Shown piece by piece: positions 1 to 7,646 of a stretch of DNA of 24,083 nucleotides (positions are counted from its first letter, which is position 1; each line of letters starts with the position of its first letter). The notes beneath the pieces are model-generated. The model was not told the DNA's origin and made no database searches. It saw only the letters and a program-made list of their open reading frames with translations. The stretch is taken from assembly GCA_021780975.1 (NCBI GenBank), contig JAJXXS010000104.1:1-24083 (forward strand). The letters run 5' to 3'. The position numbers were made by a program, and so were the translations under genes. The DNA is from Pseudomonadota bacterium. Lineage in GTDB: Bacteria > Pseudomonadota > Gammaproteobacteria > Burkholderiales > Thiobacillaceae.

Positions 1-468
1 AAGCAGACACATTACGTGCGGGAGCGTTTTCCCGAAGACGGCAAGTCCACCATCTACTACATCGACATCAGGGCCATCGACCGCTTCGAGGATTTTTACC
101 AGAAGGTCAAGGCTGACAGCAGTGTGACTTTCACCAAATCCAAGGTCGCGCGCATTTCCTTGAATGAGGCCAACGGCAATCCGATATGCCATGGTGTCGA
201 TACCGAGGGCTATCACCGTTACGCCAACGAGCATGACCTGGTGGTGCTGGCGGTGGGTATGGAGCCTTCGGTGAAGGGCGTGAACATACCGGCGTCCGTG
301 GTGGCGGATTCGAGCGGATTTATCGAGGCGGATCCGTCCAATGGAGGCATTTTCGGCGCGGGGTGCGCAACCAACGCCCTGGATGTGAATCGCTCCGTGC
401 AGTCCGCTACGGCGGCGGCATTGCGTGCGGTTCAGGTGGTCAACAAAGTCGCGCGCGCGGAGGTCTGA
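1..468 (+). CDS. qmoA: QmoA / HdrA-like FAD subunit, C-terminal part (5' end outside window)
   Basis: Open in frame 1 from the first base, so only the last 155 codons are present. It is the C-terminal part of an HdrA-type FAD protein: the segment before the end reads LVVLAVGMEPS, and the tail GAGCATNALDVNRSVQSA is the FAD-domain closing motif of HdrA/QmoA proteins. It ends three bases before the next start, with a GGAGG ribosome site for that gene inside its last codons, so the two are co-transcribed and probably coupled. In known Qmo complexes QmoA and QmoB are cytoplasmic flavoproteins exchanging electrons between APS reductase and the quinone pool. Assignment to QmoA rather than another HdrA paralogue rests on the QmoB-type gene that follows; the N-terminal iron-sulfur and FAD motifs cannot be checked here. 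Confidence 0.85.
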   Translation, partial: KQTHYVRERFPEDGKSTIYYIDIRAIDRFEDFYQKVKADSSVTFTKSKVARISLNEANGNPICHGVDTEGYHRYANEHDLVVLAVGMEPSVKGVNIPASVVADSSGFIEADPSNGGIFGAGCATNALDVNRSVQSATAAALRAVQVVNKVARAEV

Positions 469-471
469 GCC

Positions 472-2718
472 ATGTCGGCGGAAAAGAAAGTTGCAGCATA
501 TATTTGCAAGGGGTGCGGGCTGGGCGACCGGCTCGACACCGATGCCCTGGTGAACGTGGCGCAGAAGGAAGGCAAGGTCCAGCTTGCCCGGTCCCATGAT
601 TTTCTCTGTTCGGCTGAAGGCATCGGTCTGATCAAGAACGACGTCGCCAGCGAGGGCGTTACCCACATCATGATTGGCGCCTGCTCGCGGCGCGCCAAAA
701 CGGAAGCGTTTTACTTCCCCCAGAATGCAGTGGCGCGGGCCAACCTGCGCGAGGGCGTCATCTGGATCCGCCCCGACACCGAAGAGGCGCGCGAAACCAC
801 GCAGGAGATGGCGGAGGACTACATCCGCATGGGCTGTGCCGAGATCAAGGCGATGTCGGCTCCGGCAGGCAACCCCAATACCGGCAGTAGCCGCGCCTTG
901 CTCGTCGTGGGCGGCGGCGTGTCGGGCATGACTGCTGCTCTGGAAGCTTCGCGCACTGGCTACCCGGTTGTCCTGGTGGAGAAAAGCGGACATCTGGGCG
1001 GGTGGGCGGCCAAGCTGTGGAAGCGCATCCCGGTACATGAGCCTTTCAAGGCTCCAGCCGATACCGGCGTGACGGATCTGGTTGCGCAGGTACAGGCCGA
1101 CCCCAATATCAAGGTCTATCTCAATGCCACCGTCGCCAAGACAGATGGCGCGCCGGGTCGATTCGAAGTGCAGATCGCCACGGAATCGGGATCGGTCGCC
1201 TCCGAGGATATCGGCGCCATCATCCAGGCCACCGGCGCTGAGCCCTATGATGCCAACAAACTTCCCGAGCTGGGATACGGCAAGTCTGCCGATGTCGTCG
1301 ATCAGGCAGGCCTGGAAGCCTTGGCGCGCGCTGCCAACGGCGGCCCCATGCTCAAACCGTCGAATGGCCGGCCGGTAAGGTCGGTGGCCTTTGTCCAGTG
1401 CGCGGGCCAGCGCGATGCGAGCGGCCAGCATCTTTCCTATTGTTCCGGTTACTGCTGCAACGCGAGCATCAAGCAGGCCATGTACTTCAAGGACAACAAC
1501 CCCGAGATCGATACAACCATCCTCTTCACGGATCTGCGCACGCCTGGAAACGGCGAGGACTTCTATCGCAGCGCGCAGGAGAAGGGGGTGGTCTTCTCCA
1601 AGGGCAAGGTTGCCTCGGTCAGTCCGGCGGGCGACACACTCACGGTAAATTTCCACGACCTGATCCTGGACGACAAGGAAGCGAAGTTGGAGGTCGACCT
1701 GGTCGTGCTCGCTACCGGGCAGGTGCCAAATTCCGGAGTCAATATCGAGGCCCAGAGCAAGCCTCAGGCGGAAGGGCAGGAGGAGGGCGGGGCGGCAGAA
1801 GTGGAAGCCAAACCCATTTCCATCCTCAACCTGCAGTACCGGCAGGGTCCAGATGTCCCGCAGCTGAAGTGGGGTTTCACCGATTCGCACTTCATATGCT
1901 TCCCGTATGAGACGCGCCGCACCGGCATTTATACCGTGGGCCCCGTGCGTCGGCCCATGGACCTGGCCCAGGCACGGGAGGACGCCACCGGGGCGACCCT
2001 GAAGGCCATCCAGGCAATCGAAAATGCCCATCTGGGGCGGGCTGCACATCCTCGCTCAGGCGACTTGTCCTTTCCGAAGGTCCGTCTGGAGGGCTGCACG
2101 CAGTGCAAGCGATGCACCGTGGAGTGCCCCTTCGGCGCCATCGACGAGGATGAAAAGCGCTTCCCGATGTTCAACGAGTCGCGTTGCCGCCGTTGCGGCA
2201 CTTGCATGGGCGCCTGCCCCGTGCGCGTGATCTCATTCGAGAACTATTCGGTGGACACCGTTGGTTCCCAGATCAAGGCAGTGGATATTCCCGATGAGTT
2301 CTCGGAAAAGCCCCGCATCCTTATCCTGGCCTGCGAAAACGACGCCTACCCGGCGCTAGACATGGCGGGCATGAAGCACAACGAATACAGCGCATTCGTC
2401 CGCATCATCCCGGTACGCTGCCTGGGGTCGGTCAACACCATCTGGATTACGGACGCCCTCAATGCCGGCTATGACGGGGTCATGCTCATGGGTTGCAAGC
2501 ATGGCGAGAATTATCAGTGCCACTTCGTCAAGGGATCCGAACTCGGCCGCTACCGCTTGTCAAAGATTGATGACACGCTGAAGAACCTCAACCTTGAAAC
2601 CGATCGCGTGCGGGATCTGGAGGTGGCGATTACCGACATCGAACACGTGCCGGCGATGATCAACCAGTATGCCGACCGGATTGTGGAAATGGGCATGAGC
2701 CCGTTCAAGAGCTTCTAG
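472..2718 (+). CDS. qmoB: QmoB: HdrA-like flavoprotein fused to an MvhD-type iron-sulfur domain
   Basis: 748 residues. A short N-terminal HdrA-like part with C12 and C15 leads into an FAD-binding Rossmann motif GGGVSG at about 147-152. Two ferredoxin-type CxxCxxCxxxCP clusters follow near residues 541-555 and 572-585. The last 130 residues (from about 619) have MvhD character, with ILACEND, PVRCLGS and a GCKHGENYQC-type cysteine patch. HdrA fused to MvhD is the diagnostic architecture of QmoB, the subunit proposed to contact APS reductase and, by analogy with flavin-based bifurcating Hdr systems, to handle electron splitting or confurcation. It starts at ATG with GGAGG upstream and is followed 14 bases later by hdrC. 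In a sulfur oxidiser the complex would run in reverse, accepting electrons from sulfite-to-APS oxidation; that direction is inferred. Confidence 0.9.
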   Translation: MSAEKKVAAYICKGCGLGDRLDTDALVNVAQKEGKVQLARSHDFLCSAEGIGLIKNDVASEGVTHIMIGACSRRAKTEAFYFPQNAVARANLREGVIWIRPDTEEARETTQEMAEDYIRMGCAEIKAMSAPAGNPNTGSSRALLVVGGGVSGMTAALEASRTGYPVVLVEKSGHLGGWAAKLWKRIPVHEPFKAPADTGVTDLVAQVQADPNIKVYLNATVAKTDGAPGRFEVQIATESGSVASEDIGAIIQATGAEPYDANKLPELGYGKSADVVDQAGLEALARAANGGPMLKPSNGRPVRSVAFVQCAGQRDASGQHLSYCSGYCCNASIKQAMYFKDNNPEIDTTILFTDLRTPGNGEDFYRSAQEKGVVFSKGKVASVSPAGDTLTVNFHDLILDDKEAKLEVDLVVLATGQVPNSGVNIEAQSKPQAEGQEEGGAAEVEAKPISILNLQYRQGPDVPQLKWGFTDSHFICFPYETRRTGIYTVGPVRRPMDLAQAREDATGATLKAIQAIENAHLGRAAHPRSGDLSFPKVRLEGCTQCKRCTVECPFGAIDEDEKRFPMFNESRCRRCGTCMGACPVRVISFENYSVDTVGSQIKAVDIPDEFSEKPRILILACENDAYPALDMAGMKHNEYSAFVRIIPVRCLGSVNTIWITDALNAGYDGVMLMGCKHGENYQCHFVKGSELGRYRLSKIDDTLKNLNLETDRVRDLEVAITDIEHVPAMINQYADRIVEMGMSPFKSF

Positions 2719-2732
2719 GCGAGGAGAGCGCA

Positions 2733-3365
2733 ATGAGTGCCAACGCGCAAATGGCGACCAAGTACAAGAACAGCTTCCTGAAAGAAGTTGAAGAGCAGGT
2801 GGAAATGGGCGAATGGGTCAAGATGTGCATGCAATGTGGCGTGTGCTCGGGATCCTGTCCGACCAATTTCCACCCCGGCTGGGAGCATCCCCCGCAGGAG
2901 ATCTTCATGATGATCCGGGCGGGCAAGCGGGAAGAGGTGCTGACCAGCCCCTCCATGTGGATGTGTACGTCCTGCTACAACTGCATTGTGCGTTGTCCGC
3001 GCAAGCTGCCGATCACCCACATCATGCATGGCCTGGCCAATTATGCCCATCGCCTGGGCGTGGCGCCCAAGATGCAGCCCACCCGGCATTTCGCCAAGCT
3101 CTTTTGGAACAACTGCGTGCATACCGGACGGGTCAATGAACTCAAGCTTTCCATGGGCCTTTATTTCAAGGATGGCTTCAGCCAGGGCATCAAGAATGGC
3201 ATGGCGATGAAGGATGTCGCCCTGGGTCTGCTCAAAGCCAAGCGCCTCAATCCGTTCGAGTTGTTCGGCGGCCACAAATGCAAGGACCAGAACGGCATTC
3301 ACGCCATGCTCAAGAAGGCCAGGGAACTGGAAGAAAAACGCAAGGCCCTCAAGGCCGCTGCGTAA
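2733..3365 (+). CDS. hdrC: HdrC-like 4Fe-4S protein (replaces N-terminal half of QmoC)
   Basis: 210 residues with two ferredoxin-type motifs: C32, C35, C38, C42 and C78, C81, C84, C88, each CxxCxxCxxxCP. This matches HdrC of heterodisulfide reductases. No membrane span is visible, so it is a soluble cytoplasmic protein, unlike QmoC of sulfate reducers, in which an HdrC-like part is fused to a cytochrome b-type membrane domain. The ATG is preceded by GAGGAGA. It sits between qmoB and hdrB with gaps of 14 and 11 bases, so one operon. Its likely role is to pass electrons between the QmoAB flavoproteins and HdrB. Qmo operons in which qmoC is replaced by hdrC/hdrB genes are known in Gram-positive sulfate reducers and in Thiobacillus-like sulfur oxidisers. 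Confidence 0.88.
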   Translation: MSANAQMATKYKNSFLKEVEEQVEMGEWVKMCMQCGVCSGSCPTNFHPGWEHPPQEIFMMIRAGKREEVLTSPSMWMCTSCYNCIVRCPRKLPITHIMHGLANYAHRLGVAPKMQPTRHFAKLFWNNCVHTGRVNELKLSMGLYFKDGFSQGIKNGMAMKDVALGLLKAKRLNPFELFGGHKCKDQNGIHAMLKKARELEEKRKALKAAA

Positions 3366-3376
3366 GGAGAACTGAT

Positions 3377-4276
3377 ATGGCGAAAAAGGAATACGCGTTC
3401 TATCCCGGCTGCTCCTCGCAAAAAGGCGCATCAGCGTCCAACTATCTCACTTCGGTGAATGCGATGTGCAAGACGCTGGATGTGAAAATCACCGAAATTC
3501 CCGACTGGAATTGCTGCAGCGCATCGATAGGTTATGCGGAGGGCGGGGAATTGCCGCGCCACGTGCTGAACGCACGTAATTTTGCCCTGGCGGAGAAGCA
3601 TCTTCCCGGCCAGGACATCGTTGCGACCTGCGCTGCATGCTGGCTTGGCGCGCGCGAGTCGAAGGAGCGCCTGGAACATTCCAGCGTTCTGCTGCAGGAC
3701 ACCCAGGAGGCCCTCAAGGAGGCCGGGCTGAACATCAAGGCCATCCCCGAAGTGCGGCATATGGTGGAAGTTCTCATTGAGGATCTGGGTTGGGATGCGC
3801 TCTCGGCGCCGGTGAAAAATCCCCTCCAGGGGCTCAAGTTTGCCGGCTACGTGGGTTGCCAGACGAACCGTCCGTTCGGCATTACAGGGGAAAATTTCGA
3901 GAATCCCATGTATCTGGACAAGCTGATCGAAACGGTGGGCGGTGAGGCGGTGCCTTACGACCAGAAGGTCACCTGCTGCGGTGGGGCGCTGGCGTTTTCA
4001 GAGCCCGACAAGGCGCAGGCGCAGATCAAGGACATCGTCGAGTCGGCCTATGATCATGGCGCGGAGATGATCGTCACCCCATGCCCGCTTTGCCAGGCCA
4101 ACGTGGAGATCTACCAGGGCCAGATCAACAAGAAATATGGCACCAAATTTCACATCCCCGTGCTGTATTACAGTCAGCTCATGACGGTTGCCTATGGCGG
4201 CAGCGCCAAAGAGGCGGGGCTGGACGGACAGGTGATAAAGGCGCCGAAGCTGGAGGCGATTGCCGGCAAGAAGTAA
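3377..4276 (+). CDS. hdrB: HdrB-like CCG-domain subunit
   Basis: 299 residues with two cysteine-rich CCG repeats: C12, C46-C47, C85/C88, and C161, C200-C201, C236/C239. In HdrB of methanogens these motifs bind the non-cubane iron-sulfur clusters at the heterodisulfide site, so both cluster sites look intact. No membrane helix is seen. The open frame runs upstream into hdrC, but the ATG at 3377 follows AAGGAGAA by a normal distance and gives the standard N-terminus (KEYAFYPGCSSQ). It is the last gene of the qmoAB-hdrCB operon; a strong terminator begins 23 bases after its stop. What HdrB reduces or oxidises here is unknown: a disulfide, a quinone-linked membrane partner, or another carrier are all possible. 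Confidence 0.88.
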   Translation: MAKKEYAFYPGCSSQKGASASNYLTSVNAMCKTLDVKITEIPDWNCCSASIGYAEGGELPRHVLNARNFALAEKHLPGQDIVATCAACWLGARESKERLEHSSVLLQDTQEALKEAGLNIKAIPEVRHMVEVLIEDLGWDALSAPVKNPLQGLKFAGYVGCQTNRPFGITGENFENPMYLDKLIETVGGEAVPYDQKVTCCGGALAFSEPDKAQAQIKDIVESAYDHGAEMIVTPCPLCQANVEIYQGQINKKYGTKFHIPVLYYSQLMTVAYGGSAKEAGLDGQVIKAPKLEAIAGKK

Positions 4277-4299
4277 TCCCGCCGAGATCGGGTGTTGCG

Positions 4300-4327
4300 A
4301 CAGGGGCGCTGCCCCTGTTTTGTTTTT
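4300..4327 (+). terminator. Intrinsic terminator after hdrB
   Basis: Perfect 8-base-pair stem, ACAGGGGC (4300-4307) and GCCCCTGT (4311-4318), with a three-base GCT loop, followed by TTTGTTTTTT. It closes the qmoAB-hdrCB transcript. It also forms the whole leader of the next small gene, whose first ATG is nine bases beyond the T tract. Confidence 0.85.
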
Positions 4328-4336
4328 TGGGACTAG

Positions 4337-4648
4337 ATGATGGCTATGCAAAAACCGCAGGATTACGATGCCTTCCTGGATCTCCTCCACCAAGCTGTCT
4401 ATGAGGTGGACGAGTTGCGCGCCTGCATTGAGGACGATCCGGAGGAAATGGAGCGCTATGTGCCCTTTCTGGACCACCTCGACGCACAGCTGCGCCAGTT
4501 GTTCGAGGAAGCGCGGCAGGGCATGCTGAAAGGCTTCGGCCAGGGCGAGGATTTGTCCTACATGCCGCTGTTTGTCCGTTTTGAGCGCGACATACCGTTC
4601 CGCGAACTGCTGCGCACTCTCAACGCGGCCTATCGGGAAGGCCTCTGA
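4337..4648 (+). CDS. Small acidic conserved-looking protein, function unknown
   Basis: 103 residues, rich in Glu and Asp, with predicted helical stretches (YEVDELRACIEDDPEEMER; LDAQLRQLFEEARQ) and no signal peptide, membrane span or known motif. I do not recognise a family. The codon choice is that of its neighbours and the reading frame is clean, so it is probably real. The start is uncertain: ATGs at 4337, 4340 and 4346 are all possible and none has a good Shine-Dalgarno, because the space immediately upstream is the T tract of the hdrB terminator. Expression would therefore come from read-through of that terminator or from a promoter I cannot see. It is convergent with the Fur-family gene, whose stop is 13 bases away. 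Confidence 0.65.
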   Translation: MMAMQKPQDYDAFLDLLHQAVYEVDELRACIEDDPEEMERYVPFLDHLDAQLRQLFEEARQGMLKGFGQGEDLSYMPLFVRFERDIPFRELLRTLNAAYREGL

Positions 4649-4661
4649 TCGCTGGTCTTGC

Positions 4662-5072
4662 TCAGGCGGCCTTGCGAATGCGCACAATGAGGTCGATGCC
4701 CTCCATGGTCATGCCCTCAGGCAGCGGGGGCAAGCCATTGATATGGATCTCTTCTGCGTCAATGTCCGTGAGGCGACCGCTTTCCACGTCATAAAGATGG
4801 TGATGGGGCCGCGTGTTGGGGTCGTAGAAAACCTTGTTGGGGTCGACGATCACTTCTCTGATCAATCCCTTCTGCAAAAACAGGTTGAGGGTGTTGTAGA
4901 CCGTGGCTTTCGACGTCTCGCTGTGGTGCACATTAACCTGGGTCATGACCTGGTCGGCGGACAGATGCTCCATACGGGAAAAGAGCGCGTAGGCAATTTC
5001 GATGCGCTGGTGGGTCGGATTGATATCGTGGCTGCGCAAAAGCCCGGCCATGTTGTCGCGACTATATCGCAT
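4662..5072 (-). CDS. Fur-family (Irr/PerR-like) transcriptional regulator without cysteines
   Basis: 136 residues from the ATG at 5072; the frame can be extended seven codons to a TTG at 5093, but that start would lie almost on the predicted transcription start. The N-terminal winged helix carries NPTHQRIEIAYALF and the recognition helix SKATVYNTLNLF typical of Fur proteins. The dimerisation half contains PHHHLYDVESG (His 90-92 in this numbering) and DIDAEEI. The protein has no cysteine at all, so the CxxC structural zinc sites of Fur, Zur and PerR are absent. A cysteine-poor Fur homologue with HHH is the pattern of Irr, the haem-sensing iron regulator of alphaproteobacteria, but classical Fur sensing through the remaining His/Asp/Glu ligands is equally possible. 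It is divergent from hisD. Confidence 0.88.
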   Translation of the reverse strand: MRYSRDNMAGLLRSHDINPTHQRIEIAYALFSRMEHLSADQVMTQVNVHHSETSKATVYNTLNLFLQKGLIREVIVDPNKVFYDPNTRPHHHLYDVESGRLTDIDAEEIHINGLPPLPEGMTMEGIDLIVRIRKAA

Positions 5073-5101
5073 TTTCGGAAGTGCTGAGTCCAAGTAATTT
5101 A

Positions 5102-5130
5102 ATGGTAATCTAGAGTTTGGACTTTGTCTA
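5102..5130 (-). promoter_or_regulatory. Candidate promoter of the Fur-family gene
   Basis: Read on the minus strand: -35 TAGACA (5130-5125; five of six to TTGACA), a 17-base spacer, and -10 TACCAT (5107-5102). The start of transcription would fall near 5095, about 22 bases before the ATG at 5072. Found by eye only. Confidence 0.4.
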
Positions 5131-5131
5131 A
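5117..5131. promoter_or_regulatory. Imperfect inverted repeat over the -35 box, possible autoregulatory operator
   Basis: TTGGAC-TTT-GTCTAA is a 6-3-6 inverted repeat with one mismatch. It covers the candidate -35 of the Fur-family gene, where a repressor would be expected to bind. The outline TTnGAn-N3-nTCnAA is of the general size and type bound by Fur-family proteins. Chance occurrence cannot be excluded. Confidence 0.3.
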
Positions 5132-5193
5132 TTGCGGCAGGCGGCGATGATGCGAGAAGTCAAATACCGCAGCCGGGCCTTTTCCACGGCACG

Positions 5194-5199
5194 TATAAT
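5194..5199 (+). promoter_or_regulatory. Candidate -10 box of the his operon
   Basis: A perfect TATAAT lies 24 bases before the hisD start, in the divergent spacer. No good -35 is visible 16-18 bases upstream. No histidine-rich leader peptide or attenuator hairpin is seen between it and hisD. Confidence 0.45.
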
Positions 5200-5222
5200 G
5201 TCGCTTTGAGCCGACTTCGATC

Positions 5223-6533
5223 ATGGCAGCAGATTTTTCCCTCCAGAGACTAGACACCTCCCAGCCGGATTTCCAGCCCAGGTTCGCCAAGCTGCTGCAG
5301 TTCGATGACGCCCAGGATGCCGCCATTGAAGATACCGTCGCGGCGATCTTGCAGGACGTCCGTAAGCGCGGTGATGCCGCCGTCCTGGACTACACGAACA
5401 GATTCGACGGCCTGCAGGCGGCTTCCATGCATCAGCTGGAGCTTACGCCGGCGCGCCTGGCGAGTGCCCTTGCGGGTCTGGACAAGGAGCGTCGTGCGGC
5501 TCTTGAACTTGCCGCTGAACGCATCCAGCGTTACCACGAGCGGCAATTGCAGGCTTCCTGGAGTTATGTGGAGGAGGATGGTACCCTGCTGGGGCAGCAG
5601 ATCACGCCTCTGGATCGGGTGGGGTTGTATGTGCCTGGGGGCAAGGCGGCTTACCCCTCCTCAGTGCTCATGAATGCGGTGCCCGCCAAGGTCGCGGGGG
5701 TGGCTGAACTCATCATGGTGGTACCCACGCCACGGGGCGAACAGAACGACCTGGTGCTGGCCGCGGCCGCCATTGCCGGCGTGGACCGGGTCTTTACCAT
5801 CGGCGGTGCGCAGGCGGTCGCTGCACTGGCCTACGGGACGCAGGCCATTCCCCAGGTAGACAAGATCGTCGGTCCCGGCAACGCCTATGTGGCGGCGGCC
5901 AAGCGCAGGGTATTCGGTGTGGTCGGCATTGACATGATTGCCGGCCCTTCCGAGATTCTGGTGATTTGCGATGGCAAGACCGATCCCGACTGGATCGCCA
6001 TGGACCTCTTTTCGCAGGCTGAGCACGATGAACTGGCCCAGGCCCTGCTGTTGTCGCCCGATGGCGGCTTCCTCGATGCGGTAGCGTCCTCCATCCGCCG
6101 CCTTTTGGCGCAAATGCCGCGCAGTGAGGTCATTGCTACCTCCTTGCGGGAGCGTGGCGCCCTCATCAAAACGCGCGATCTCGATGAGGCGGCAGCGGTT
6201 GCCAACCAGGCGGCCCCTGAGCACCTTGAATTGTCGGTCGAGGATCCCCTGGCCCTGGCCAAGAAGATCCGCCACGCGGGCGCCATTTTTCTGGGGCGCA
6301 ACACCTGCGAAGCACTGGGTGATTACTGCGCCGGGCCCAACCATGTGTTGCCGACCTCGCGTACGGCGCGTTTCTCCTCCCCGCTGGGCGTTTATGATTT
6401 CCAGAAGCGCTCCAGCCTCATCATGGCGTCGGCCCAAGGCGCGCAGACCCTGGGGCGCATTGCGGCCACGCTGGCTTACGGGGAGGGGCTGCAGGCCCAC
6501 GCCAAATCCGCGGAATTCCGCATTCATCGCTGA
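5223..6533 (+). CDS. hisD: Histidinol dehydrogenase
   Basis: 436 residues, the usual length. It catalyses the last two steps of histidine synthesis, oxidising L-histidinol to L-histidine with two NAD+ and a zinc ion. Family motifs are all present: VPGGKAAYPSSVLMNAVPA, GGAQAVAALAYGTQ, KIVGPGN, IAGPSE, SQAEHDE (about residues 263-269, containing the zinc-binding Gln and His) and GPNHVLPT. It begins at ATG with no strong Shine-Dalgarno. It heads the his cluster here: hisG, which precedes hisD in most relatives, is missing from this place, and a divergent regulator takes its position. hisC follows after eight bases. Confidence 0.97.
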   Translation: MAADFSLQRLDTSQPDFQPRFAKLLQFDDAQDAAIEDTVAAILQDVRKRGDAAVLDYTNRFDGLQAASMHQLELTPARLASALAGLDKERRAALELAAERIQRYHERQLQASWSYVEEDGTLLGQQITPLDRVGLYVPGGKAAYPSSVLMNAVPAKVAGVAELIMVVPTPRGEQNDLVLAAAAIAGVDRVFTIGGAQAVAALAYGTQAIPQVDKIVGPGNAYVAAAKRRVFGVVGIDMIAGPSEILVICDGKTDPDWIAMDLFSQAEHDELAQALLLSPDGGFLDAVASSIRRLLAQMPRSEVIATSLRERGALIKTRDLDEAAAVANQAAPEHLELSVEDPLALAKKIRHAGAIFLGRNTCEALGDYCAGPNHVLPTSRTARFSSPLGVYDFQKRSSLIMASAQGAQTLGRIAATLAYGEGLQAHAKSAEFRIHR

Positions 6534-6541
6534 GTCATCCA

Positions 6542-7621
6542 GTGAGCCGCTATTGGAGCGCCGTGGTGCGCAGCCTGACTCCCTACGTGCCTGGCGAACA
6601 GCCCAAGCTTGCTGATCTGGTCAAGCTCAACACCAACGAAAATCCCTACGGCCCCAGCCCGCAGGTGATCGAAGCCATACGCAGTGGAACGAACGAGACA
6701 CTGCGCCTATATCCGGATCCGCAGGCAACGGCCCTGCGGGAGAGTATTGCCGCTTGCCATGACCTAGATCCGGCGCAGGTGTTTGTCGGCAACGGCTCGG
6801 ACGAAGTTCTGGCCCATGCCTTCCTGGCGCTGCTCAAGCATGAAGCGCCGATTCTTTTCCCCGACATCAGCTACAGCTTCTATCCCGTTTATGCGCGCCT
6901 GTATGGCATCGCTTTCGAGGAAGTCCCGCTGACGGAAAGCTTTGAGATCCGGGTGGAGGATTATTTCCGCCCCAACGGCGGGATCATCTTCCCCAACCCC
7001 AATGCTCCGACTGGCCGTCTTCTGGCGCTGGGCGAAGTCGAGCGTTTGCTGCAGGCCAACGGCGATTCCGTGCTGGTGGTGGACGAGGCGTACATCGATT
7101 TTGGCGGCACCTCGGCGGTGCCGCTCATCCAGCGCTACCCACAGTTGCTGGTGATACATACGCTGTCGAAGTCGCGCGCCCTGGCGGGCCTGCGGGTCGG
7201 CTACGCCTTGGGAAACGCGGACCTCATTGCCGGCCTGGTGCGGGTCAAGGACAGCTTCAATTCCTATCCGCTTGATCGTCTGGCGCTGTCCGGGGGGATC
7301 GCCGCAATGCAGGATCGGGCCTGGTTCGACGCGACGAGACACAAGATCATTGCCAGCCGTGAGGGTCTGGTGGTAGGCCTGCAGGCGCTTGGCTTCGAAG
7401 TCCTGCCTTCAGCGGCGAATTTTGTCTTTGCCCGTCATCCGCGCGCACGCGGGGAAACGCTTGCCGCGCGCCTCAGGGAAAGGCACGTCCTCGTGCGTCA
7501 TTTTCGGGCGCCGGCGCGCATTGCCGACTTTCTGCGCATTACCGTCGGGACGGAGGCGCAGTGTGCGGCACTGCTTGCTGCGCTCAGGGATATTCTGGCC
7601 CCCGGTCGCGCGCTCGGCTAG
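6542..7621 (+). CDS. hisC: Histidinol-phosphate aminotransferase
   Basis: 359 residues from a GTG start, chosen because the N-terminus SRYWSAVVRSLTPYVPGEQP fits the family. It is a PLP-dependent class I/II aminotransferase that converts imidazole-acetol phosphate and glutamate to histidinol phosphate. NTNENPYGPSP, PNPNAPTGR, VVDEAYIDFGG and the lysine motif SKSRALAGLRVG (K210 as the PLP Schiff-base residue) are visible. The stop TAG lies within the sequence CTAGAAT, which also resembles a -10 box ahead of hisB. Eight bases separate it from hisD. Confidence 0.97.
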   Translation: MSRYWSAVVRSLTPYVPGEQPKLADLVKLNTNENPYGPSPQVIEAIRSGTNETLRLYPDPQATALRESIAACHDLDPAQVFVGNGSDEVLAHAFLALLKHEAPILFPDISYSFYPVYARLYGIAFEEVPLTESFEIRVEDYFRPNGGIIFPNPNAPTGRLLALGEVERLLQANGDSVLVVDEAYIDFGGTSAVPLIQRYPQLLVIHTLSKSRALAGLRVGYALGNADLIAGLVRVKDSFNSYPLDRLALSGGIAAMQDRAWFDATRHKIIASREGLVVGLQALGFEVLPSAANFVFARHPRARGETLAARLRERHVLVRHFRAPARIADFLRITVGTEAQCAALLAALRDILAPGRALG

Positions 7622-7646
7622 AATGCCCGAAGATCAAGGTATAACT

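Noticed and set aside
2715..3431. 238-codon minus-strand frame opposite hdrC
   Set aside because: Antisense shadow of a gene with intact Fe-S motifs; no recognisable protein.
5100..5222. Histidine leader peptide or attenuator ahead of hisD
   Set aside because: No run of His codons in a short frame and no alternative hairpin with a T run; the only His-His-His codons nearby belong to the minus-strand regulator.
7619..7624. TAGAAT at the hisC/hisB junction as an internal promoter
   Set aside because: A fair -10 match, but no -35 within 16-18 bases; it contains the hisC stop codon, and such hexamers occur by chance.
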